The notes under the pieces were generated by a model. The model saw nothing but the letters and a program-made list of their open reading frames with translations. It searched no databases and was not told the DNA's origin. The position numbers were made by a program, and so were the translations under genes. Of a DNA stretch of 64,000 bases, positions 1-8,748 are shown one piece after another. Numbering within the stretch: position 1 is the stretch's first letter; the number at the start of each line of letters is the position of its first letter. This DNA is from Marivita sp. (lineage in GTDB: Bacteria; Pseudomonadota; Alphaproteobacteria; Rhodobacterales; Rhodobacteraceae). The stretch is taken from positions 1-64,000 of the forward strand of contig NZ_JAIPUS010000008.1 in the NCBI RefSeq assembly GCF_020055675.1, in the 5' to 3' direction.

Positions 1-1330
1 CGCTCGCCCCGGGCTTGACGACGATGGCGGCGGCAACCCGCTCACCCCAATGCTCATCGGCCATGCCGAACACCGCGGCCTCAGCCACCGCAGGGTGCTG
101 GTAAAGGGCCTCTTCGACCTCGCGCGGATAAACGTTTTCGGCGCCGCTGACGATCATGTCCTTCTTTCGATCGACGATGTAGACGAAGCCTTCGTCGTCC
201 ATCCGCGCCATGTCGCCGGTCAGAAACCAGCCGCCCCGAAACGCTTCCGCGTTGGCCTGCGGCCGGTTCCAGTAGCCCGACAGGACCTGATCGCCTCGCA
301 CCACGATCTCCCCCGGTTCACCGGTCGGGCAGTCCTCACCGTTCTCGTCGACGATGCGGACCTCGGCCAGCGCGCCCACCCGCCCAGCGGCGAGCAACAG
401 GCCGGGCGCATCCCGGGCCGCGCGGACATGATCCGACTTGGACATGAAAACCACGTTGCCGGCAAGCTCGGTCATGCCGAATCCCTGGGTGAACACGGGG
501 CCGAACCGGTCCATGGCGCGGCGCAGCACCTCCGCCGGGATGGATGAGGCGCCGTAGCCCAGCGAGGTGGCCAGGCCGAACAGGGTGGCGAACACCGCCA
601 CGATGTCGATGATGTGGCCGGTCCAGCCCCAAACCCGGTCGCCAAGCAGCGGGTAGAACGCAGAGCGCAGCGTGAGCGGCAGACCCTTGTTGTACGAGAA
701 CAGAGCCAGCGCCAGCGCCACGACCGCGTAGATGGCCCACGGGTGCAAGCCCCAGTGGAAGATCGTCGCTGCCATGCCCAGCCGCTGTGCCGCGGCTTCG
801 TCACCGACCGCCCCGCCGACAGGTGCCCAATCCGTGCGCACGTCACCTTCCATGGCGGTGCCGCCAAGCGACGAAGAGAAGTGGCTCATCGGTTCCGACA
901 CACCGAAGAACAGCAGGCCGATGCCCATGCCCGCCGCGAACAGCATCGCGAACCAGCCAAGATAGCCGTAATCCGGCGTGGCCTCCGATCCGCCCAGCCG
1001 GACCGACCCGAACGGGGACACGATCAACACCAGGCAAAAGATCACGAAGATGTTTGCAGCAGCGAGGAAGAACCAGTCAAACCCCTGAGTGACTGACGAA
1101 AAAAGCCAGCTGAACACGCCTTCTGCCTGGTCCGGCAGCGCCAGCGCGTAGAATACGAACATCACGACCGCAAGACCCGAGATCAAGAAGACCGGGTTGT
1201 GAATATCGAGCCCAAACGGACCGACTTTTGCGGTAATGTTGTCCTGACCGATCCGATAATCGGTCTCGATGATTTCCGTATCGCCCTCTGGCGCCCGGAT
1301 ACCTACAGTATCTGTCGTTTCATCGGCCAT
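1..1330 (-). CDS. Chimeric ORF: BCCT transporter N-terminal half fused to acyl-CoA ligase C-terminal half (partial)
   Basis: Translated from the ATG at 1330, preceded by an AGGGGGG Shine-Dalgarno, the frame stays open to the left edge (about 443 codons). Residues 1-257 are a betaine/carnitine/choline (BCCT) transporter: hydrophobic helices, the GMGIGLLFFGVSEP segment, and FHWGLHPWAIYA. From about residue 258 the sequence switches without a stop to the C-terminal half of an AMP-forming acyl-CoA ligase: ASSIPAEVLRRAM, QGFGMTE, GWFLTGDMARMDDEG and SGAENVYPREVE. The transporter half lacks its later membrane helices, and the ligase half lacks the N-terminal P-loop region, so neither looks functional alone. 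The switch falls at GYGA, a motif expected in both families. A misassembly or a recent deletion is more likely than a working fusion. A UspA gene lies 73 bases upstream on the same strand, which suits a BCCT operon. Confidence 0.85.
   Translation of the reverse strand, partial: MADETTDTVGIRAPEGDTEIIETDYRIGQDNITAKVGPFGLDIHNPVFLISGLAVVMFVFYALALPDQAEGVFSWLFSSVTQGFDWFFLAAANIFVIFCLVLIVSPFGSVRLGGSEATPDYGYLGWFAMLFAAGMGIGLLFFGVSEPMSHFSSSLGGTAMEGDVRTDWAPVGGAVGDEAAAQRLGMAATIFHWGLHPWAIYAVVALALALFSYNKGLPLTLRSAFYPLLGDRVWGWTGHIIDIVAVFATLFGLATSLGYGASSIPAEVLRRAMDRFGPVFTQGFGMTELAGNVVFMSKSDHVRAARDAPGLLLAAGRVGALAEVRIVDENGEDCPTGEPGEIVVRGDQVLSGYWNRPQANAEAFRGGWFLTGDMARMDDEGFVYIVDRKKDMIVSGAENVYPREVEEALYQHPAVAEAAVFGMADEHWGERVAAAIVVKPGAS
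548..559 (-). other. Junction of the BCCT/acyl-CoA ligase chimera
   Basis: The codons GGC TAC GGC GCC (GYGA, residues 258-261) fit both parents: BCCT proteins have TSLGxGA here, and acyl-CoA ligases have YGASxIP just before the GYGMTE motif. This shared 12-base stretch could have mediated either a genomic deletion or an assembler joining two contigs. Confidence 0.6.
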
Positions 1331-1403
1331 GTACGGCCCCCCTGTTTTGATTTGCAGCTCTTGCCCCCAGACATCTGCCCGGGCAACGCGCATGATGATT
1401 TCG

Positions 1404-1817
1404 TTACCGCACCACCATCACGGACACCTTCGCTCGCGCCGCGACGGTGCCACCATTCGACGGCCAGACATAATCCACAAGATTGGGAATATGGCTTGCC
1501 ATCACGACCAGATCCGCGTCCGTGTCCTCCACCGCCTTGAGCAAGGTCGGGTCAAGATCAACTTTTGGATCATGGCTGGTCAGCGCAAGACTTTCGGTGT
1601 CGACGCCAGACTCCTTGCCTTGCTCGTCTGCAAAAGCGGTCATCTTCTGGGCAAACTCCGCCGGCGTATGCGCAACGGACCCCGGCGTTGCCGAGGTCAC
1701 ACCGACATAGACGATGGTTGCCTTGTAGTGTTGTGCCAGATCGGCTGCACATTGCAAAGCGCGCGTCAGCTCGCCTGCATGTGCCAAATCGACGGGCACC
1801 ATGATACGTTTAAACAA
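1404..1817 (-). CDS. Universal stress protein, UspA family
   Basis: This 137-residue single-domain Usp protein begins MFKRIMVPVD, with the conserved Asp10 at the nucleotide pocket, and ends KVSVMVVR. The start is taken as TTG at 1817 because AGGAGGG sits just upstream and the product then has the family's usual length. The ATP-binding loop, normally G-x2-G-x9-G-[ST], is degenerate here (MASHIPNLVDYVWPSNGG), so it may belong to the class that does not bind ATP. It is probably co-transcribed with the downstream BCCT gene, a common pairing for osmolyte carriers in this order. The exact role is not evident. Confidence 0.85.
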   Translation of the reverse strand: MFKRIMVPVDLAHAGELTRALQCAADLAQHYKATIVYVGVTSATPGSVAHTPAEFAQKMTAFADEQGKESGVDTESLALTSHDPKVDLDPTLLKAVEDTDADLVVMASHIPNLVDYVWPSNGGTVAARAKVSVMVVR

Positions 1818-2280
1818 TTTGTCCCTCCTGCGTTTTATTCCGATATCCCTTTCGAACACCGGCTTATATGCCAGCGGCTGGCGGATGGTCTCCACCTCGG
1901 GCGTGACCCGCCGGTCTGCCATCGGTGCAATTGCGACACCGGATGACCCTTGAAGGGTAAACGCAACCACTGGCGCAATGCAAATCCGAACGGCACTCTA
2001 TACCGCTTTTGCGACACCGCGCGGCGCGACGGGTATCACACAGATCCTTGCGTGCAACCCGGTTGCGACATGCCGTGTCGTGATTTGACCACACAAATCA
2101 CGTGCGGAAAGGCAGTTCAGATTGTCAAACAGGGGAAACGGAAATTTCGCTGTCGTCCTGCGCAATCGCGTCCAAATGGATCATGGCCGTGCCGATTACC
2201 CGGATTTCAAATTGTATTCTGGGACTGATAAGAGGTCTCAATCACCCTCTATCGATCCAAGCCGCACCACGGAAAATTCC
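1818..2280. other. Intergenic stretch without a recognisable gene
   Basis: The stretch lies between the start of the Usp gene and the 3' end of acuI. I see no conserved coding frame, tRNA or repeat. It should hold the Usp promoter, but no convincing -35/-10 pair stands out. Confidence 0.5.
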
Positions 2281-2341
2281 CCGGAGCGGCCTCGTTGAGG
2301 CCGGGTCGTTCGGGAAGCGCAAAAACGGCCCGGCGCTCCGG
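2281..2341 (-). terminator. Nested hairpins just after acuI
   Basis: CCGGAGCG (2281-2288) pairs with CGCTCCGG (2334-2341), enclosing a perfect GGCCTC-GTT-GAGGCC hairpin (2288-2302) and a weaker CCGGG/CCCGG stem. The structure begins one base beyond the acuI stop codon. No long U-run follows, so this is a structural terminator or 3'-end stabiliser by inference. Confidence 0.5.
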
Positions 2342-2342
2342 A

Positions 2343-3332
2343 TCAGCTATTGGCCACATCCACGACAACCCGGCCCTTGACCTTTCCATTGAGGATATCG
2401 GCTCCAAGATCCGGAAGATCAGCCAAGGTCGCCGGCGTCACCATCGCGTCAAGCGTGTCCATCGGCAAATCCTTGGCGATCCGCTGCCACGCCCGCACGC
2501 GGTTGTCATAAGGCTGCATGACGCTGTCGATCCCCAGCAGGTTCACCCCGCGCAGCAGAAACGGGATCACCGTCGCTGGCAGGTTCGCTCCCCCGGCAAG
2601 TCCGACCGCGGCGACGGACGCACCATACTCCATCTGCCCCAGCAACCGGGCCAGCATCGCGCCGCCAACCGCATCGACGCACCCGCCCCAGGTTTCCGAC
2701 TCGAGCGGCCGCTTGACTGTCTCGTTGATCTCGTCGCGCGCGACGATTTGGGTCGCGCCCAGCGACCGCAAATAATCCGACTGTTCGGGCCGACCGGTAA
2801 CGGCTGCAACCCTGTGCCCCAGATTGGCAAGGATCGCCGTCGCCACCGATCCGACACCGCCCGCAGCCCCGGTCACCAGTACCGGACCCGGCTTTATCCC
2901 GTGATCCTCCAACGCCATCACCGCCAGCATCGCGGTAAACCCGGCGGTGCCCACAGCCATCGCGGCCCGCGTGTCGAGCCCATCCGGCAACGGCACCAGC
3001 CAGTCTGCCTTGGCACGTACCTTCTGGCTGTAGCCGCCCCAATGCGCCTCGCCAACGCGCCATCCGGTCAGCACAACCTTGTCACCTGGCGTGTAGCGGT
3101 CGTCATCCGACGCTTCGACAGTGCCGGCGAAGTCGATTCCCGGAACATGCGGGTAACTGCGGACCAATCCGCCGCCCGGCCCGATGCAAAGCCCGTCCTT
3201 GTAATTCAGAGTCGAATACTCGACCGAGACCGTCACCTCGGCCTCGGGCAACGCGTCGAGGGTCAGTTCCTCCACACCCGCCGATGTCTTTCCGCTCTCC
3301 GCATCCTTGCGGACCACCAATGCCTTGAACAT
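2343..3332 (-). CDS. acuI: Acryloyl-CoA reductase (NADPH), AcuI/YhdH family
   Basis: This 329-residue medium-chain dehydrogenase/reductase of the zinc-free YhdH/AcuI branch reduces acryloyl-CoA to propionyl-CoA with NADPH. In roseobacters it detoxifies acrylate from DMSP and serves 3-hydroxypropionate metabolism. Visible features are the N-terminal NYKDGLCIGPGGG, the GIDFAGTVEAS substrate-side motif, and the Rossmann motif VLVTGAAGGVGSVA near residues 150-163. The start at 3332 follows AAGGAG at good spacing; an in-frame upstream ATG lacks this. No dmd gene is adjacent, so the link to DMSP rests on the family. A strong hairpin precedes the ribosome-binding site. Confidence 0.88.
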   Translation of the reverse strand: MFKALVVRKDAESGKTSAGVEELTLDALPEAEVTVSVEYSTLNYKDGLCIGPGGGLVRSYPHVPGIDFAGTVEASDDDRYTPGDKVVLTGWRVGEAHWGGYSQKVRAKADWLVPLPDGLDTRAAMAVGTAGFTAMLAVMALEDHGIKPGPVLVTGAAGGVGSVATAILANLGHRVAAVTGRPEQSDYLRSLGATQIVARDEINETVKRPLESETWGGCVDAVGGAMLARLLGQMEYGASVAAVGLAGGANLPATVIPFLLRGVNLLGIDSVMQPYDNRVRAWQRIAKDLPMDTLDAMVTPATLADLPDLGADILNGKVKGRVVVDVANS

Positions 3333-3371
3333 GTCTTGCTCCTTCATCTTGCCAATCAAACTCCGGAGAGC

Positions 3372-3469
3372 GCGAGAGGCTGGCCTCTCGCTCCCACCGT
3401 CTTGTGCCCGTGCTTCGCTCAGACTGTCTCCCGGATTTGCGCCGTCTGCACATCTTGCGGCGTCTTCAT
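3372..3469 (-). promoter_or_regulatory. Possible acuI leader: mini-ORF followed by hairpin
   Basis: On the acuI strand a 16-codon ORF (3469 to 3419, beginning MKTPQDVQ) is followed by an 8-bp perfect hairpin, GCGAGAGG-CCAG-CCTCTCGC (3391-3372), about 40 bases before the start codon. The order mini-ORF, hairpin, gene recalls a leader arrangement, but there is no obvious run of regulatory codons. This is inference only. Confidence 0.25.
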
Positions 3470-3560
3470 GTCATTCCTACCCTTTTGCCACGGCCCGAGA
3501 CACCCGCCGCACATCTGTCTGGCAGAGTGCGCGCACATGACACGCATGCCCCCTGCACGT

Positions 3561-4079
3561 TCAAAGCCATGGGCCGTCCTCGGGCATGAAGATCAGATCG
3601 GTCACTGGCGCTTTGGCACCGGCCGCAGTCAGCATGGCGTGGATCTGCCCGCGGTGATGCGTCTGATGGTTGAAGAAATGCGTGATACACAGGTCAATCC
3701 GGTGTGACAGCTCGCGGTCGAGCGTACCCGAACACCAGGTCAGATCTCCCTTGAGGTCGACCGCACGCAATCCGTCCGCCCACCGAAGGATGCGCGCATC
3801 CATCTTGAACCGCTCCCCGGCCCAGACGGCGACGGTCGGGGTGAACGTGGCATGCCCTGATGCGTCGACACCGGGGCCTGCACCGCCGTCAAGCCGCGAC
3901 ATCCAGAGCGTGTCACCCCAAAGAAGATGGTTCGCGGTCGTCATCAGAGACCCGAAAAAGGCCTTGCGGTTCTTTCGAAGCTCGGCCTCGCTGAGCGTTT
4001 CGAACACGGCACGCAGCTGCTTGTTCTGCCATGCATTGTACCGCGCCATTGTCACGCAATATCCTGGGAAGAGCATCAT
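3561..4079 (-). CDS. DinB-fold protein
   Basis: This 172-residue protein has the DinB/YfiT four-helix-bundle signature. HLLWGDTLWMSRLDGG supplies the first metal-ligand His, and ITHFFNHQTHHRGQIHAML near the C terminus supplies the clustered His ligands. Many family members bind a divalent metal and some are thiol-S-transferases, but the substrate cannot be read here. The start at 4079 gives the usual family opening (short lead, then a helix with YNAW) and has a weak AGGT upstream. It stands alone between acuI and ccdA on the same strand. Confidence 0.8.
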   Translation of the reverse strand: MMLFPGYCVTMARYNAWQNKQLRAVFETLSEAELRKNRKAFFGSLMTTANHLLWGDTLWMSRLDGGAGPGVDASGHATFTPTVAVWAGERFKMDARILRWADGLRAVDLKGDLTWCSGTLDRELSHRIDLCITHFFNHQTHHRGQIHAMLTAAGAKAPVTDLIFMPEDGPWL

Positions 4080-4253
4080 GTTACCTGGGTCCGTATCGAT
4101 CGATTGGACAGACATCAGCAGATTTGCCACCGGAATTCCAGACCTGGCCAAAATGCTGCCCCCTTGATCTTACCCCTATGGCGGCGCCTTGTGCCCGCCA
4201 GGCGCAACACCCATCGAGACTTTTTCATCAGTCCGTCCGAAGGGTGCGCTTTG

Positions 4254-5006
4254 CTAGCCCAACAACGCCAATCCGGGAAATGTTTCGAGCAGCCAGAACG
4301 CAAAAGACGTGAAGGCTCCGGTCACAAGCGCGAGACCGACGATCACCAAAAGCCCCCCCATCGCCAGTTCGATCGTGCGCATATGCTTCTTGATGCGATT
4401 CATCAGCCCCATCGCACGCGTCAGGAACATCGCCGCCAAAAGGAACGGGATGCCCAGCCCCGCTGCATAAACCGCGAGCAGGATCGTGCCCCGTGTCACC
4501 GACGCCTCGGAGGCCGCCATGGACAGGATCGCCCCCAGCTGCGGCCCGATGCAGGGTGTCCAGCCAAAGGCAAAGGCCAGACCCAACACGTAGGCACCAA
4601 AGGCTGATCCGCCCTGTTGTCCGGACTCCAATCGTGCTTCCTGATCAAGGAACGGAATGCGGAAGACGCCCAGGAAGTGCAGGCCGAAAATGATCACCAC
4701 AACGCCCGACGCCTGTGCCAGTTGGGTCTGGTATTGCAGGAACATCGACCCGAAGGCCGAGGCGGTAAAGCCCAGCAGGATAAAGATCGTTGACAGACCC
4801 AGCACGAAGAAAAGCGCCGCGATCACACCGCGACGGCGTCCGGCCCCGCCGGCTTCGATATCGGCCACGCTGACGCCCGACATATAGGCCAGATAGGGCG
4901 GCACGATCGGCAAGACACACGGGCTGAGAAAAGACAGCGCTCCGGCCAGGAGCGCCACGCTCATCGCAGGGAACAACGCCGCGTCAATGATTTGGTATTC
5001 GATCAT
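4254..5006 (-). CDS. ccdA: Cytochrome c biogenesis protein CcdA
   Basis: This 250-residue inner-membrane protein has six predicted membrane helices and is a short CcdA of the DsbD-transmembrane family. It passes electrons from cytoplasmic thioredoxin to periplasmic thiol proteins for haem attachment to c-type cytochromes. Both redox cysteines are visible, in SFLSPCVLPIVPPYLAYMSG near the N terminus and in FGWTPCIGPQLGAIL mid-protein. The start at 5006 (MIEYQIIDAALFP) gives the expected lead into the first helix. The divergent tusA gene begins 94 bases away, so the two may share a promoter region. Confidence 0.92.
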   Translation of the reverse strand: MIEYQIIDAALFPAMSVALLAGALSFLSPCVLPIVPPYLAYMSGVSVADIEAGGAGRRRGVIAALFFVLGLSTIFILLGFTASAFGSMFLQYQTQLAQASGVVVIIFGLHFLGVFRIPFLDQEARLESGQQGGSAFGAYVLGLAFAFGWTPCIGPQLGAILSMAASEASVTRGTILLAVYAAGLGIPFLLAAMFLTRAMGLMNRIKKHMRTIELAMGGLLVIVGLALVTGAFTSFAFWLLETFPGLALLG

Positions 5007-5100
5007 ACGCCCCACATATGCCAAGCCCGCACCCCTGTCACGCGACGCGGCGTCACATGATCGTGCCATGACAGTGGACAGCATCGCCGCATCTGCCTAG

Positions 5101-5331
5101 ATGACACGCATGAGCGATGACCTTGATGCCACCGGCCTGTTGTGCCCCCTGCCCGTTCTCAAGACACGCAAACGGCTGATGGCCCTTTCGTCGGGGGATG
5201 AACTGCGCATTCTGACCGATGACCCGGCGGCGATCGTGGACATGCCCCATTTCTGCGCCGAGGCGGGCCATACCCTTGTCGAAAGTGCCGCACAGGCAGA
5301 CGGGATGGTCTGGGTGATCCGCAAGGCCTGA
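5101..5331 (+). CDS. tusA: TusA-family sulfurtransferase
   Basis: This small (76-residue) SirA/TusA-fold protein has the signature DATGLLCPLPVLKTRKRL, whose Cys carries the persulfide sulfur in transfer reactions such as tRNA thiolation or molybdenum-cofactor supply. The length matches the family. An alternative start at ATG 5110 would remove three residues; neither start has a clear ribosome-binding site. It is divergent from ccdA and convergent with rne, from which a shared hairpin separates it. Confidence 0.88.
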   Translation: MTRMSDDLDATGLLCPLPVLKTRKRLMALSSGDELRILTDDPAAIVDMPHFCAEAGHTLVESAAQADGMVWVIRKA

Positions 5332-5340
5332 ATGCAAAAC

Positions 5341-5363
5341 GCCCCCGTGCGGAACACGGGGGC
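5341..5363 (-). terminator. Rho-independent terminator of rne (possibly bidirectional)
   Basis: A perfect 9-bp stem, GCCCCCGTG/CACGGGGGC with a 5-nt loop, lies between the convergent 3' ends of tusA and rne. On the rne strand it is followed by GTTTTGC, so it terminates rne best. It may also stop tusA transcripts. Confidence 0.8.
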
Positions 5364-5389
5364 GCTTGAACAGCGTCAGGTCAGTTTGA

Positions 5390-8302
5390 TCAACGGCCCA
5401 AAGACCACCACCCACGGCGCTTTTTCTTGCCGTCCTCTGCGGACGCAGGTTGCGCATCGGCCGCAACCGGTTCCGGCTCTGTCTTGGCCGGGTCCGCCGC
5501 CGCAGGTTCCGGCTCTTTGGCCTCGACCTTTGCCGGTTCGGCCTTGGCCGGCTCCACGGCAGGCGCTTGGGTCGTTTCCGCGACCTCCGGCTCGGGCGCG
5601 GGCTGTGGCTGCGCCGCCAATTCGGGCACCGGTGCAATGTCCTCGGCAGGCACGGCGGCATCCTCAGCGGTTGCCTTCTTTGCCTGCTCGGCCTTGGTCG
5701 GCTTGCGTGTGCGCTTGGCTGGCGCTTTGGCCTTGGTCTCTTCCGCAGTAGCCGCTGCCGCGGCCACCTTGTCCGCCGGTTCCGCCTTCTTGCGGCTGCG
5801 GGTGGTCGGCTTTTTCTTCGGGGCCGCCGCTTCTGCCGTCTCGGAGACAGCTTCGGCGTCTTGCACCTCTGCGGGTGCGTCAGCCTGCTTGCGACGCGAC
5901 GCAGGTTTGCGCGTGCTTGCCTTCTTCGGCGCGGCAGCGGGTTTATCCTCGCTCGCCTCGGAAGCGGGCTCTGCTGCGCTTTGGTCCTCGGCCGGTTTCC
6001 TCGACCGCGTCCGCGTGGTGCGCTTGGGTTTGGCCGGCGCCTCCTCCTCTTTGGCGCTGTCCTTTGCAGCTTCGGCGTCACCCTCATTCTGGGTGTCAGC
6101 CGTGTCCGCTTCGGTCACGTCGGATTGCGCTTCAGCCGAGGCATCCTGCTCCGACTCGTCGCCATCCTGACGATCCCGGTTCTTGTTGCGCCCACGCCCA
6201 CCGCGCCGCGACCGGCGGCGGCGCTTCTTGGGCTTGGCGTCGTCGTCCTCGGGCGATGCCGCCTCCTGCGTGGGCGCTGCTTCCTGCTCTTCGGGCGCAT
6301 CTTCGTCCTCGGTCGCATCCTCGTCGATCATGTCCATCAAGGAGGTATCCACGGACACGACGTGGTCAGAGGCTTCCGGCACCGTGCGGGTCGCGGTCTT
6401 GAACTTCTCCATCGAGAAATCCGGGCTGACCATGTGTACATCACCTTCGATGCGGACCGACAGGCCATAGCGCATTTCGATTTGCGCGATATGTTCCCGC
6501 TTCTGGTTGATGAGGAAGTTGGCAATCGACACCGGACAGGTGACCAGCACTTCCCGCGAGCGGCGGCGCACGCCTTCTTCCTCGATCTGGCGCAACACCT
6601 GCAACGCCATGTTGTCATCCGACCGGATCAGGCCCGTGCCGTGACAGGCCGGGCATGGCTGCGTCGTTGCCTCGATCATGCCGGGGCGCAGACGCTGGCG
6701 GCTCATCTCCATCAGGCCGAAACCGGAAATCCGGCCGACCTGGATACGCGCGCGGTCGTTCTTGAGCCTGTCCTTGATACGCTTCTCGACGGCATTGTTG
6801 TTCTTGCGCTCGTCCATGTCGATGAAATCGATCACGATCAGGCCCGCAAGGTCGCGCAGACGCAACTGGCGGGCCACTTCCTCGGCGGCCTCCAGGTTGG
6901 TCTTCAGCGCGGTTTCCTCGATCGAGCCTTCCTTTGTGGCCCGGCCCGAGTTCACGTCGATGGCCACAAGCGCCTCGGTCACGCCGATCACGATGTAGCC
7001 GCCGGATTTGAGCTGCACCGTCGGGTTGAACATGCCGGACAGGTAGGATTCCACCTGATGGCGCGCGAACAGCGGCATCTGGTCGGAATAGAGTTTCACG
7101 TTCTTGGCGTGGGACGGCATGATCATCTTCATGAAGTCCTTGGCGATGCGATAGCCGCGTTCGCCTTCGACCAGAACCTCGTCGATCTCGCGGTTGTAAA
7201 GGTCGCGGATGGATCGTTTGATCAGGTTGCCTTCTTCGTAAATCTTGGCCGGCGCGATCGATTTGAGCGTCAACTCGCGGATCTGTTCCCAAAGACGCTG
7301 CAAATATTCGTAGTCGCGTTTGATCTCGGTTTTGGTGCGCTTCGCTCCGGCGGTCCGAATGATCAGCCCCGCGCCCTGCGGGACGTCGATTTCATTCGCG
7401 ATCTCCTTGAGCTTCTTGCGGTCGGGCGCGTTGGTGATCTTGCGGCTGATCCCGCCACCGCGTGCGGTGTTCGGCATCAAAACGCAATACCGCCCGGCCA
7501 GCGACAAATAGGTGGTCAGCGCCGCGCCCTTGTTGCCGCGCTCTTCCTTGACGACCTGCACCAGGAGAATCTGGCGCACCTTGATGACTTCCTGGATCTT
7601 GTAGCGCTTGGGGCGTGGTTTGCGCGCCGGACGGATATCGTCTTGCGTGTCATCGTCCGCGACGGATTCAATGTTGTTGTCCCGATCCGCGGGCTGTGTC
7701 GCGGACTCCGCCTCGTCATCTTCCGAATTGCGGGCGGTTTCGCCCGCATCCGCGTCATCCTGACCGGTGCTGTCTTCATCCTCGGGTTCTTCGATCGGCG
7801 TTTCCGATACGGTTTCCATCGGCGACAGGCCTTCGCCCTCTTCGGCGTCATCTGTCAGGTCGATGGTTTCCATCCCCGAGATATCCTCAGACACCTCCTT
7901 GGTGGCGACGGCGTCATCTCCGTCGGCCTTGGCCGCTTTCGACCGGGTCCGCCCGCGACCGCGGCGCGAATTGGGTTTTTCATCGTCCTCTTCGAGCTTG
8001 GCCTGACTTTCGGCGTAAGCGCGTTCTTCTTCCAGAAGCGCCTCGCGATCCGCCACGGGGATCTGGTAGTAGTCTGGATGGATTTCCGAAAACGCAAGAA
8101 AGCCGTGGCGATTGCCACCGTAATCGACAAAGGCTGCCTGTAGCGATGGCTCGACCCGCGTTACTTTTGCGAGATAGATGTTGCCAGCAAGCTGGCGCTT
8201 GTTTTCGGATTCAAAGTCGAATTCCTCGACCTTGTTTCCATCAACCACCACAACGCGGGTTTCCTCCGCGTGGGTGGCATCGATAAGCATTTTATTTGGC
8301 AT
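5390..8302 (-). CDS. rne: Ribonuclease E
   Basis: This 970-residue endoribonuclease is the scaffold of the RNA degradosome. The N-terminal catalytic half shows the S1 region (GNIYLAKVTRVEPSLQAAFVDYG), AIDVNSGRAT and IVIDFIDMDE with the catalytic Asp residues, and the Zn-link CPACHGTG. The S1 domain is interrupted after about residue 95 by some 130 acidic, low-complexity residues before RYKIQEVIKVRQ, a feature known in alphaproteobacterial RNase E. The C-terminal 350 or so residues are Lys/Arg/Ala/Glu-rich and disordered, as expected for the scaffold. The start at 8302 (MPNKMLIDATH) is chosen over a slightly longer frame. A second, short RNase E/G paralogue lies at 62476-63498. Confidence 0.96.
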   Translation of the reverse strand: MPNKMLIDATHAEETRVVVVDGNKVEEFDFESENKRQLAGNIYLAKVTRVEPSLQAAFVDYGGNRHGFLAFSEIHPDYYQIPVADREALLEEERAYAESQAKLEEDDEKPNSRRGRGRTRSKAAKADGDDAVATKEVSEDISGMETIDLTDDAEEGEGLSPMETVSETPIEEPEDEDSTGQDDADAGETARNSEDDEAESATQPADRDNNIESVADDDTQDDIRPARKPRPKRYKIQEVIKVRQILLVQVVKEERGNKGAALTTYLSLAGRYCVLMPNTARGGGISRKITNAPDRKKLKEIANEIDVPQGAGLIIRTAGAKRTKTEIKRDYEYLQRLWEQIRELTLKSIAPAKIYEEGNLIKRSIRDLYNREIDEVLVEGERGYRIAKDFMKMIMPSHAKNVKLYSDQMPLFARHQVESYLSGMFNPTVQLKSGGYIVIGVTEALVAIDVNSGRATKEGSIEETALKTNLEAAEEVARQLRLRDLAGLIVIDFIDMDERKNNNAVEKRIKDRLKNDRARIQVGRISGFGLMEMSRQRLRPGMIEATTQPCPACHGTGLIRSDDNMALQVLRQIEEEGVRRRSREVLVTCPVSIANFLINQKREHIAQIEMRYGLSVRIEGDVHMVSPDFSMEKFKTATRTVPEASDHVVSVDTSLMDMIDEDATEDEDAPEEQEAAPTQEAASPEDDDAKPKKRRRRSRRGGRGRNKNRDRQDGDESEQDASAEAQSDVTEADTADTQNEGDAEAAKDSAKEEEAPAKPKRTTRTRSRKPAEDQSAAEPASEASEDKPAAAPKKASTRKPASRRKQADAPAEVQDAEAVSETAEAAAPKKKPTTRSRKKAEPADKVAAAAATAEETKAKAPAKRTRKPTKAEQAKKATAEDAAVPAEDIAPVPELAAQPQPAPEPEVAETTQAPAVEPAKAEPAKVEAKEPEPAAADPAKTEPEPVAADAQPASAEDGKKKRRGWWSLGR

Positions 8303-8748
8303 AAATTCCGTATGCACAGCCGTCGTGCCCGCCTGCCGATGAGCGTGGGGGTGGATCGGGTGTGACTTGTCATGGCGACAGAGTGCGCAGCGGTTGGCCG
8401 GGGTGAAATGCCCCGTCGCTCGAACCTCATTTCCTGCGCGCGTTTCATCGCGTTTCTTCTCCGACGCATGTCACCGGAGTGACCGCGTCCATTGCGAACC
8501 TGATGTTCGAAAAACCTCAGGCTTTTATAGAAGGCCTTGTGGGCCATATCAGCCTGCTTTGAACTCAGGACACTCTGCCGATGCTCAAAACAGCGAAACT
8601 CGTGCGCCAGAACGCCGCGACGCGGATTTGGCTGCTTGTTACATTAAGGCCAGTTGCCGTCATAGCACAATGGGCAATCTTACCTTTTCTGTTCCGACGG
8701 CACGTCCTATGACGTCGCGAACGCCTGCATGACACGAAGGACGCGGCC
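8303..8748. other. Divergent intergenic region of rne and ybaK; long rne leader
   Basis: No conserved ORF is seen in 446 bases. Most of it is probably the rne 5' untranslated region (about 330 nt if the promoter at 8642-8670 is right). RNase E mRNAs in other bacteria have long leaders used for autoregulation; that role here is inference. Confidence 0.5.
8642..8670 (-). promoter_or_regulatory. Candidate rne promoter
   Basis: On the minus strand TTGTGC (8670-8665) and TTAATG (8647-8642) are separated by 17 bp, a fair sigma-70-type pair. It would start transcription near 8635. Confidence 0.35.

Noticed and set aside
5450-8143. Long plus-strand open frame opposite rne
   Set aside because: It is the antisense reading of rne; composition is Arg/Leu/His-rich with no domain, and the minus strand encodes a complete RNase E.
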